Shown one piece after another: positions 15,578 through 21,926 of a DNA stretch of 24,759 nucleotides (the stretch's first letter is position 1; the number at the start of each line of letters is the position of its first letter). The DNA comes from DASXHZ01 sp036488085 (GTDB lineage Bacteria; Acidobacteriota; Thermoanaerobaculia; Gp7-AA8), in assembly GCA_036488085.1 (NCBI GenBank), contig DASXHZ010000072.1, positions 1 through 24,759 of the forward strand, in the 5' to 3' direction. Made by a program: the position numbers and the translations under genes. The notes under the pieces are model-generated. The model was not told the DNA's origin, did no database searches, and saw only the letters and a list, made by a program, of their open reading frames with translations.

Positions 15578-16783
15578 TCAGTTCCCGTTCTTACGCGATA
15601 TCGCGATGTAGCCCGGGGTGTAGCCCTCCCATTCCCACGGGGTCACGGTGTCGCCGAGGATGCCTTCGAGAAGGGGGCGGAACGCCAGCTCGCCGTTGTC
15701 GCTGTTCGTCAGAATGATCATGCAGGCCTGCCGCCGCTGGAAGCAGATCATGAAGTTCTGCGCGCCATCGCCGTGGCCTTCCTTGAAGAACGCCGGTCCG
15801 AAACGAGTCCGCGTCAGGAGTCCCCACCCTGCTCCATACGCCAGCCCCACCGCTCGTCCCTCGGTCCCCTCGGGCTCGTCCGCCGTCAGCGGAAATTGGT
15901 GCAGCGTACGGATGACGATCGCCGGCTCGAACATCTTCCGGCGGGTGGACGCCTTCAAAATCTTCCCTTCGAATAGCGCGGATGCGAAGCGCGCCAGATC
16001 CTCGGCACTGCTGGTCATCGAGCCGGCGGCGCGGGCCGGCGCGCGTCGGGTCTTGGCCTCGAACGCCCCGGCGGCATCGAAACGATCGGCGATGTTCGAC
16101 TCGAACTCCTTGCGAAAGACCATACCGGTGTGCGTCATGCCGAGGGGTGTGAAAAGGGCGTCCTGCATCAGGACCTCGAGGGGACGCTGCTTCTTCTGCT
16201 CGATGACGAACTGCAGGATGTTGATCCCTTCGCCGGAGTAGAAGAATTGGCTTCCGGGCGCGAAGTGGAGATGCATCTTCTTGTCGGGCTCGAGGAAGGG
16301 AAAGTTGAGCAGACCCGAGGTGTGGGCGAGCAGCATGCGCGGCGTGACCCGCGCCCATTGCGGATCCTTCACCAGAAGCGACGCGGTCTCGCGAAATGGC
16401 TCGTACTGATCGAGAGGTTTTGGAAGTTGCCGCGCCACCGGCAAGTCGAGATCGAATTCGCCGCGCTCCACGAGTTGCATCACGTACGTGGCAAAGACGC
16501 TCTTGGTGATCGACGCCGCCCACGTCGTGGTGGTTGTCTCCATCGGCAGCGGCGGATCGAGGCTGCGCATACCGAACGCTTCGCTCCAGACGAGCCGGCC
16601 TCGTTCGACGACCGCGATCTGGGCACCGGTGACGTGCCGTGCGGCAAGGGTCTGACGCGCCAGTTTCGAGGCCGCTTCCGTGGAGATCCGCGTGCCGTCA
16701 AGGCGCCGGATCATCTTGTCGTTGGCCTGGGCGATGACCGGAACGAGGAGAAGGAGCACCAGATACTTCAGTCGCATCCGCAC
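15578..16783 (-). CDS. Exported serine hydrolase, beta-lactamase/DD-peptidase family
   Basis: 401 residues with a signal peptide (LKYLVLLLLVPVIAQA). The class C beta-lactamase/esterase family (PF00144) motifs are in order: SITK with nucleophile Ser91 and Lys94, the LLAHTSGL block near 151-158, YSGEG with Tyr182, and HGDG near residue 342 as the KTG-equivalent. It should act on a peptide, ester or beta-lactam in the periplasm. The family is broad and mostly not true resistance enzymes, so no drug resistance is inferred. Third from last of a minus-strand gene run. Confidence 0.9.
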   Translation of the reverse strand: MRMRLKYLVLLLLVPVIAQANDKMIRRLDGTRISTEAASKLARQTLAARHVTGAQIAVVERGRLVWSEAFGMRSLDPPLPMETTTTTWAASITKSVFATYVMQLVERGEFDLDLPVARQLPKPLDQYEPFRETASLLVKDPQWARVTPRMLLAHTSGLLNFPFLEPDKKMHLHFAPGSQFFYSGEGINILQFVIEQKKQRPLEVLMQDALFTPLGMTHTGMVFRKEFESNIADRFDAAGAFEAKTRRAPARAAGSMTSSAEDLARFASALFEGKILKASTRRKMFEPAIVIRTLHQFPLTADEPEGTEGRAVGLAYGAGWGLLTRTRFGPAFFKEGHGDGAQNFMICFQRRQACMIILTNSDNGELAFRPLLEGILGDTVTPWEWEGYTPGYIAISRKNGN

Positions 16784-16933
16784 CTCACCACCCTATCCAC
16801 GCTGGCTGTAGCGTGCAACTCAGCCAACTGAGGCGTTGACCATACCGGCGCGGCGAGCCTGACGGCTCATCGTGCAGGCAGATACTGCCGATCGCCGACG
16901 TGCAGAGCGCGTAGGTTTGATGAAAGGCGGTGG

Positions 16934-17482
16934 CTACCGGCGCGGCTCGTACCGGAGCACCACCGCCCCCGAGGCGAACTCGGAGCGGCTGACGAGCTTC
17001 AGGTCGACGGGTTTGGATAGGCCGGCGAAGAGCGCCGGGCCGTGGCCCACGACCCTCGGGTGGACGACGAACTGGTACTCGTCGATCAAACCGAGCTCCG
17101 CGAGCGCGAGCGGCAGCTTGACGCCGCCGGTGAGGATGCCCTTCCCCGGCTGCTGCTTGAGCTGGTGGACGGCGCCGGCGAGATCTCCGCGTACGAGCTC
17201 CGCGTTCCAATCGACGCGATCGAGAGTGCTCGAGACGACGTACTTCTTCGCGGCGTCGATCGTCCGGGCGAAGGGCTCCGTCCAATCGGGCATTGCGTCC
17301 GACGGCGTAAAGCCGCGCCACGCGGACTCCATCATTTGATACGTCACACGGCCGAAGAGGAGAGCGTCGGCTTGCTCGAGGAACTCGGCGGAGCGGCGAT
17401 GCAGCTCTTCGTCCGGGATGACCGAGCGGTGATCGCAGCAGCCGTCCAATGTGACGTTGATGGAGTAGCGAAGGGGGCGCAT
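16934..17482 (-). CDS. Dihydrofolate reductase family (RibD_C-like) protein
   Basis: 182 residues: LRYSINVTLDGCCDH at the start, ADALLFGRVTYQMMESAW, KKYVVSSTLDRVDWNAELV, the nucleotide-binding ILTGGVKLPLALAELGLIDEY and the C-terminal LKLVSRSEFASGAVVLRYEPRR. This is the intact version of the two broken copies at 13607 and 14405, only about 2-3 kb away. It begins 11 bp after the 57-residue gene on the same strand. The substrate is unknown, as for most stand-alone members. Confidence 0.9.
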   Translation of the reverse strand: MRPLRYSINVTLDGCCDHRSVIPDEELHRRSAEFLEQADALLFGRVTYQMMESAWRGFTPSDAMPDWTEPFARTIDAAKKYVVSSTLDRVDWNAELVRGDLAGAVHQLKQQPGKGILTGGVKLPLALAELGLIDEYQFVVHPRVVGHGPALFAGLSKPVDLKLVSRSEFASGAVVLRYEPRR

Positions 17483-17493
17483 TCGGAGGGTAC

Positions 17494-17667
17494 CTATTGC
17501 GGTTGCGCCAACTTTCGCGTGAGCTGCTCGTTGATGTCCAACTGCTTCCTGAGACCGTCCTTGAACGTGCGGGTGTCGGTGTGGTCGATCTCGTGGATCA
17601 GTTGGTCGTGAGCGGTCTTGAGTAACTGCGAGGTGTATTCGCGTTCTTCTGCTGTGAGGTCGAGCAT
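17494..17667 (-). CDS. Small 57-residue helical protein
   Basis: 57 residues (MLDLTAEEREYTSQLLKTAH... RTFKDGLRKQLDINEQLTRKL), a single amphipathic helical hairpin by composition. It resembles a small uncharacterised family with the pattern L-x-EE-R-x-L...E-I-x-HTDTR-x-F-x-x-L-R (from memory). The spacing, 34 bp after the DinB-like gene and 11 bp before the reductase, supports it as a real operon member. Function unknown. Confidence 0.7.
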   Translation of the reverse strand: MLDLTAEEREYTSQLLKTAHDQLIHEIDHTDTRTFKDGLRKQLDINEQLTRKLAQPQ

Positions 17668-17701
17668 GATGGGTATGGCGTGCAAATCGCGTGCGTCTCT
17701 T

Positions 17702-18217
17702 CTAGCTGCGCCAGCGCCAGAGTCTTCCGTGCACGGCGGACGGCAGTCGATGGCCGGTCTGCCGCGCGACCAGGACGATCTGGCCGCGGTGATGGGCGTC
17801 GTGCGCGATGAAGTAGGTGACCACGTGGCCGAGGTCGAGCGAGAGGTTGCGCCAGACATAGCCCTTCGACGGCGGGAGCGCGTTCGATCCGGCGGCGAGC
17901 GCGAATAGCGCCTCCATCGCCTTGCCGCTCCGCTTCAATGCCGCGACGACCTGTTTCTGCGTGGCCCGAAAGGGGTCGAGGCGGAGCGGCGCGGTGAGGC
18001 CGTGCTCGCGGCCGAGGGTGTGGATCCAGCGGCAGCGGGCGTTGTGGAGGTGCACCGCGATCGCGCGGATGGTGCGCTGCGGGATGCCGGGAACCGCCAC
18101 ACGCCACAGCTCCTTCGGGAGCCCCTCGATCAATTCGATCGTGACGTGATTGTTTGTCCCCCAGGCGGAGAGGAGGGAGGTCGCGAGCGGGCGGGCGGGC
18201 GGCATGGTGGTAACCAT
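17702..18217 (-). CDS. DinB-like (DUF664-type) four-helix metal protein
   Basis: 171 residues. Helical throughout with the DinB pattern of three metal histidines: HLHNARCRWIH around residues 57-67 and FIAHDAHHRGQIVLVARQTGH around 136-156. Members bind a divalent metal and many are mycothiol/bacillithiol-dependent or of unknown role; neither is implied here. The start could also be the internal ATG at codon 5. Same strand as, and 19 bp after, the ankyrin gene. Confidence 0.82.
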   Translation of the reverse strand: MVTTMPPARPLATSLLSAWGTNNHVTIELIEGLPKELWRVAVPGIPQRTIRAIAVHLHNARCRWIHTLGREHGLTAPLRLDPFRATQKQVVAALKRSGKAMEALFALAAGSNALPPSKGYVWRNLSLDLGHVVTYFIAHDAHHRGQIVLVARQTGHRLPSAVHGRLWRWRS

Positions 18218-18236
18218 AGCGCTTAGTCCTCACGTC

Positions 18237-18965
18237 TCACTTCGCGCCGTGATCGCGCAGCCAATCGACCAGCTCGCCGTTGCCGCTTTCCAGCGCGACG
18301 GCGAGCGGGGTTTTGTCGTCGTAGCCGAGCCAGTTGCGATCGGCGCCGTGGGCGAGCAGGAACTCCGCAACGTCGCGCTGCCCGCCGCGGCAGGCGTTCC
18401 AGAAGGCGCCGGTGATCTCTTCTCCCGAGGGTGCAGACTCGCCGCCGAAATGCTTGCGGACGTCATCCAGGAGGCCGAGGGCTGCGGACTGCCAGAAAGT
18501 GGTCTTCGCGCCGCGTTCGAGAAGGCGCCGCGCGGCGTTCCATTGCGCGAAGACGACGGCGTCCGACATCGGAGCGCCTCCCGTGAAGATGGCGCCGGGG
18601 GCCTCGATGCCGGCTCCGGCATCGAGCAGCGCATCGATGAGCGCGACGTCGTCGTTGCTCGCCGCCCAATGCAAGGGCGTTTCACGACACTGCTCGACGT
18701 CCGGGTGCTGGACCCACGCGTTGACGTCCGCGCCGTGGCGGGCCAGCAACTCCGCCGTGCGCGCTGCCTCCGGATAGTGGCCCGGCCAGTCGGCGACGAT
18801 GTGGAGGAGCGTGCGTCCAACCGCTCGTTCGTCGACGTTCCGCGCGGTGGCCAGCTTGGGATCTGCATCGAGCAGGCTCTGAAGCTTCGAAATCTCTCCG
18901 TTGCGAATCGCCGTCACGACTGTGACCGCGCGTGGGTCTGAGGCCGGGATGTCCATCATGCGCAT
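18237..18965 (-). CDS. Ankyrin-repeat protein
   Basis: 242 residues with about five ankyrin units: GRTLLHIVADWPGHYPEAARTAELLARHGADVNAW, ETPLHWAASNDDVALIDALLDAGAGIEAP, DAVVFAQWNAARRLLERGAKT, AFWNACRGGQRDVAEFLLAHGADRNWLG and KTPLAVALESGNGELVDWLRDHGAK (each shown as its recognisable core). No signal peptide, so probably a cytoplasmic protein-binding scaffold. First gene of the minus-strand run and divergent from arsM; the first two ATGs (MRMMD) are alternatives. Confidence 0.88.
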   Translation of the reverse strand: MRMMDIPASDPRAVTVVTAIRNGEISKLQSLLDADPKLATARNVDERAVGRTLLHIVADWPGHYPEAARTAELLARHGADVNAWVQHPDVEQCRETPLHWAASNDDVALIDALLDAGAGIEAPGAIFTGGAPMSDAVVFAQWNAARRLLERGAKTTFWQSAALGLLDDVRKHFGGESAPSGEEITGAFWNACRGGQRDVAEFLLAHGADRNWLGYDDKTPLAVALESGNGELVDWLRDHGAK

Positions 18966-18993
18966 TTTGTCTCATGACGGGGACACATTCGCC

Positions 18994-19024
18994 TTGACAG
19001 ATTCATGTCGCGCGGCCTATACAT
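18994..19024 (+). promoter_or_regulatory. Sigma70-like promoter of arsM
   Basis: TTGACA at 18994-18999 and TATACAT at 19018-19024, 18 bases apart, are close to the housekeeping consensus. A start of transcription about seven bases later (near 19031) would give a leader of only about ten bases before the ATG at 19041. This also argues against using the earlier in-frame ATG at 19005. Confidence 0.7.
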
Positions 19025-19040
19025 ATCTGGCGAGGTGGAT

Positions 19041-19763
19041 ATGAACGAGATCAAGGAAGCGGTGCGCGAGCGGTATTCGAAGGCGGCGAAGAACGTGTTG
19101 TCGGGCAAGCCGTCGTGCTGTTCGGCGGATGGGGACCAGATCACGAAGGATCTGTATGCGCTGGCGGAGACGGAAGGGCTGCCGGCGGAGGCGGTGATCG
19201 CGTCGCTGGGGTGCGGGAATCCGACGGCGGTCGCTCAACTGAACGCCGGCGAGATCGTCCTCGACCTCGGGTCGGGCGGCGGGATCGACGTGCTGCTGTC
19301 GGCCAGGCGCGTCGGCCCCGAGGGGCGGGCGATCGGGCTCGACATGACGGACGAGATGCTGGAGCTGGCGCGGGAGAACGCGCGGCGCGCCGGCGCGACG
19401 AACGTGGAGTTTCTGAAAGGCGAGATCGAGAGCATCCCACTGCCGGACGGCAGCGTCGACGTGATCATCTCGAACTGCGTCATCAATCTTTCCGCCGACA
19501 AGCGGCGCGTGCTCGCCGAGGCGTTCCGCGTGCTGCGCAGCGGCGGACGGCTCGCGGTTTCGGACGTGGTGCGGCGGGGCGAGATGCCGGAGGCGGTGAA
19601 GCGGAATCTCGAGCTGTGGGCCGGCTGTATCGCCGGGGCGCTGGAGGAGAAGGAGTACGCGTCGCTCCTCGCCGAGGCGGGGTTCGTCGAGGTGACGATG
19701 GAGGAGTCGCGGATCTATCACGAGCAGTTGTTCAGTGCGATCGTGCGGGCGCGGAAGCCGTAA
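19041..19763 (+). CDS. arsM: Arsenite methyltransferase ArsM
   Basis: 240 residues from the ATG at 19041, preceded by GAGGTGG. It methylates trivalent arsenic with S-adenosylmethionine, giving volatile or excretable forms. The family hallmarks are SCC near the N-terminus (Cys26, Cys27), Cys58 in SLGCGNP, the SAM motif LDLGSGGGIDVLL, Cys146 in ISNCVINL and Cys196 in WAGCIAGAL; the 50-residue spacing of the last two equals that of the arsenic-binding pair in the characterised algal enzyme. No arsR or other ars gene is in the window. The next regulator gene follows after a heptamer array. Confidence 0.93.
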   Translation: MNEIKEAVRERYSKAAKNVLSGKPSCCSADGDQITKDLYALAETEGLPAEAVIASLGCGNPTAVAQLNAGEIVLDLGSGGGIDVLLSARRVGPEGRAIGLDMTDEMLELARENARRAGATNVEFLKGEIESIPLPDGSVDVIISNCVINLSADKRRVLAEAFRVLRSGGRLAVSDVVRRGEMPEAVKRNLELWAGCIAGALEEKEYASLLAEAGFVEVTMEESRIYHEQLFSAIVRARKP

Positions 19764-19767
19764 ACAA

Positions 19768-19859
19768 GGTTGCCGGGGTTACCAGGTGGCCGGGTTGCCG
19801 AGGCAACTTGGCAACCGGCCACCGGCCACCGGCCACCCGGCAACCGGCAACCGGCAACC
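19768..19859 (+). repeat. Heptamer array with complementary arm, arsM/regulator spacer
   Basis: The right side has seven 7-mers (GGCAACC, three GGCCACC, one extra C, three GGCAACC) at 19810-19859. The left side (19768-19799) carries GGTTGCC and GGTGGCC copies. GGTGGCCGGGTTGCC at 19785-19799 pairs with GGCAACCGGCCACC at 19810-19823 with one bulged base over a 10-nt loop. The array starts four bases after the arsM stop. Confidence 0.85.
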
Positions 19860-19899
19860 GCGATACCAGCACGAGTCTTGCTGCGCTCGGTCTGCCGAG

Positions 19900-20286
19900 G
19901 TGGTCAAGGCTCCCAACGAAACGGGGATTCTCGTCGTGGAAGACGATCCGGCGATCCGGCGGCTGGTGCGGATGGTGCTGCAGCGGCGCGGGTATCAAGT
20001 CGAAACGGCGGAGGACGGCGTCGAGGCGGTGCTGAAGCTCGGCATCGGCGAGTACGACGCGATCATTCTCGACCTGATGATGCCGAACCTCGACGGCTTC
20101 GTCCTGATCGACACGCTCGCCGCCAACGATCCGGCGCGGCTGCAGAAGATCATCGTCACGAGCGCCGCATCGCCTGCCGTCATCCAGGCGCGGATGCGCG
20201 GGAAGCCGTTCGACATTCTGCCGAAACCGTTCGACATCGAAGAGCTGCAGAGGCGGGTGCGGGCATGCGTGGAGCAGGAAAGCTAA
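19900..20286 (+). CDS. Receiver-only response regulator
   Basis: 128 residues if started at the GTG at 19900, which places the family start properly: ILVVEDDPAIRRLV, the phosphoacceptor in IILDLMMPNLDGF, VTSAASP and ILPKPFDIEEL. No output domain, so it probably acts by protein contact or as a phosphate shuttle. The frame stays open upstream into the heptamer array, but those codons are repeat-derived. The start is uncertain because no good Shine-Dalgarno is seen. Confidence 0.8.
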   Translation: MVKAPNETGILVVEDDPAIRRLVRMVLQRRGYQVETAEDGVEAVLKLGIGEYDAIILDLMMPNLDGFVLIDTLAANDPARLQKIIVTSAASPAVIQARMRGKPFDILPKPFDIEELQRRVRACVEQES

Positions 20287-20290
20287 AATC

Positions 20291-20392
20291 AGAGCGCAGT
20301 GGGCAGAGCGCAGTGCGCAGTGGGCAGAGCGCAGTGCGCAGAGATTGAATTCTGCGCTCTGCGCTCTGCGCTCTGTTCTCTGCGATCTGAAA
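20291..20392 (+). repeat. Heptamer array with complementary arms, regulator/membrane-protein spacer
   Basis: Left arm: seven contiguous 7-mers (AGAGCGC, AGTGGGC, AGTGCGC types) at 20291-20339. Right arm: six 7-mers (three TCTGCGC, then TCTGTTC, TCTGCGA, TCTGAAA) at 20351-20392. GCGCAGA (20336-20342) and TCTGCGC (20351-20357) close the hairpin over an 8-nt loop. It begins four bases after the stop and ends two bases before the next ATG. Confidence 0.95.
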
Positions 20393-20394
20393 CC

Positions 20395-21405
20395 ATGCGC
20401 GCGTACGGCTCTGACCGGCTCCGCATTGCGGATGATGGGAAGATCGAGCTTTCGGCACGGCTGCCGAAGAGCGGCTGGACGGCCCGGACGCCGCAGACGC
20501 TGACGCGGCGGCCGCGGCCGGGGACGGCGGTGCTGTGGGAGGACGGCTGTTACGAGGTCGTCGACATCCTGGTGCTGCAGCAGGGCGTCCGCTACACGCT
20601 GAGGCGATGGCCGGATGCAGAGTCGATGCGCGTCACGACGCGGTACGACGAGGAGGCGGAGGCGGCGCGCGCGTCTGAGTTGCGTGACGCCGCGCGGCGC
20701 GTGAAGTACCGCCGCGTTGCGAATTTCTTCGCGATCTTCACGGGACATCTGCCGGGGAGCGTGCAGCAGAAGCTCGCGCATGAGGTGAACGTAAACGCGC
20801 CGCGGCTGACCATCGCGTCGACGGTGTTCGAGTGGGCGGTGGTGGCGTCGATCGTCTTCTATTGCGTGAGCCGGGTGATGGCGGAGGAGCCGGTACCGAT
20901 GGCCCTCGCGCTCTTCGCCGGGTTTCTCGGGCTCGACGGGACGATCCGTTTCAAGATCGCGTTCCTCGACGGGCGTCCGTCGGGATCTCTGTTCGGCATG
21001 GTCGTGTATGCGGTTTACGCGTTGTTCACCGGCAACAAGGAGCCTAAGCGTAGCGGCGAGGCTACGCCGAAGCTCCGCGAGTTCTCCGCGGAGGAGGAGC
21101 TCATGCACTCGTTTCATGTGCGTGAGCCGCTCGTGACTTTGCTACCGCCGGCCGAACAGGGCCGGATCGCGGAGCGGTTCGACTACGACCACCGCGCCAC
21201 CGCCACGAAAATGGCGATCGGGATTTTGGTCGTGGCCTTCGTCGGTGTCATCGCCTCGATCTCCTCGCACGCCTGGATCTCCCTCGGAGTCGCCATCGTC
21301 CTCGGCGTCGAGCAGATCGTGCGCATCCCGCAGTTGGGCCGGCGGCCGGTGGGATCGTTGCTGGGAATCTTCGCGCGGCCACTGATTCGCAAGTTCCTTG
21401 TGTAG
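20395..21405 (+). CDS. Multi-pass membrane protein of unknown function
   Basis: 336 residues from the ATG at 20395. The first ~125 residues are soluble (a beta-rich segment with WEDGCYEVVDILVL, then a charged helix around RYDEEAEAARASELRDAARRV). Hydrophobic segments follow at roughly 145-165, 167-190, 195-212, 270-290 and 292-312 (STVFEWAVVASIVFYCVS, MALALFAGFLGLDGTI, LFGMVVYAVYALFTG, MAIGILVVAFVGVIASIS, AWISLGVAIVLGVEQIV). I do not recognise the family. It follows a receiver-only regulator, with a repeat hairpin between. Confidence 0.7.
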   Translation: MRAYGSDRLRIADDGKIELSARLPKSGWTARTPQTLTRRPRPGTAVLWEDGCYEVVDILVLQQGVRYTLRRWPDAESMRVTTRYDEEAEAARASELRDAARRVKYRRVANFFAIFTGHLPGSVQQKLAHEVNVNAPRLTIASTVFEWAVVASIVFYCVSRVMAEEPVPMALALFAGFLGLDGTIRFKIAFLDGRPSGSLFGMVVYAVYALFTGNKEPKRSGEATPKLREFSAEEELMHSFHVREPLVTLLPPAEQGRIAERFDYDHRATATKMAIGILVVAFVGVIASISSHAWISLGVAIVLGVEQIVRIPQLGRRPVGSLLGIFARPLIRKFLV

Positions 21406-21455
21406 GGGCGCCGCTCCGCGGCTGCCCCCTGCGCGATTTCTTCACAGGCTCTGAG

Positions 21456-21538
21456 CCGGTGAAGCCGCGAAGCGGCGCAGCGCGGCGAACTAGGCAACGG
21501 GTCCTTCGCCGCGTTGCGCGGCTGCGCCGCTTCACCGG
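21456..21538. repeat. 34-base imperfect inverted repeat
   Basis: Arms 21456-21489 and 21505-21538 begin CCGGTGAAG and end with the matching CTTCACCGG, with several mismatches between, around a 15-base loop. Located 50 bp after the membrane-protein gene, it may serve as a terminator. The whole gap 21406-21926 carries no gene, only this and the following repeats. Confidence 0.7.
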
Positions 21539-21584
21539 ACCCGGTTCTCGCTGCTCTTGAATAGCCGGGTTTAGCCGACCGGGG

Positions 21585-21825
21585 GCCGGCTGAGAGCCGG
21601 CCCCACACATGAGGCCCTGGTGCAGAGCTGAGAGCCGCATCCCCACATGAGGCCCTGGGTGCAGGACTGAGAGCCGCATCCCACATGAGACCCCTGGGTG
21701 CAGGGCTGAGAGCCGAACCACATGAGACCCCTGGGTGCAGGGCTGAGAACCGAACCACATGAGACCTGGGCCGGCTGAGAGCCGAAGCACATGAGACCTG
21801 GGCCGGCTGAGAGCCGGCCCCGCAC
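21585..21825. repeat. Seven-copy GGCTGAGAGCC repeat array
   Basis: Seven copies of CTGAGAGCC or CTGAGAACC start at 21590, 21628, 21667, 21706, 21743, 21775 and 21807, so the unit is 32-39 bases. Linking text is of the type CACATGAGACCCCTGGGTGCAG. The outer copies, with GGGCCGGCT-GAG-AGCCGGCCC, are perfect hairpins like the pair at 10324-10367; inner copies have lost one arm. Confidence 0.9.
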
Positions 21826-21862
21826 ACACGGCGGCGAGGGCGCCGCCACCCCACAGCGAAAC

Positions 21863-21890
21863 CGAGTAACGAATCACGAGTAACGACACC
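21863..21890 (+). repeat. Four heptamers upstream of glgE
   Basis: CGAGTAA, CGAATCA, CGAGTAA, CGACACC in direct succession (21863-21890), 36 bases before the glgE start. A short example of the period-seven spacers seen elsewhere in the window. Confidence 0.6.
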
Positions 21891-21926
21891 CCCCGGCACG
21901 CGACTCGCACCGAAACGGAGCCGCCC

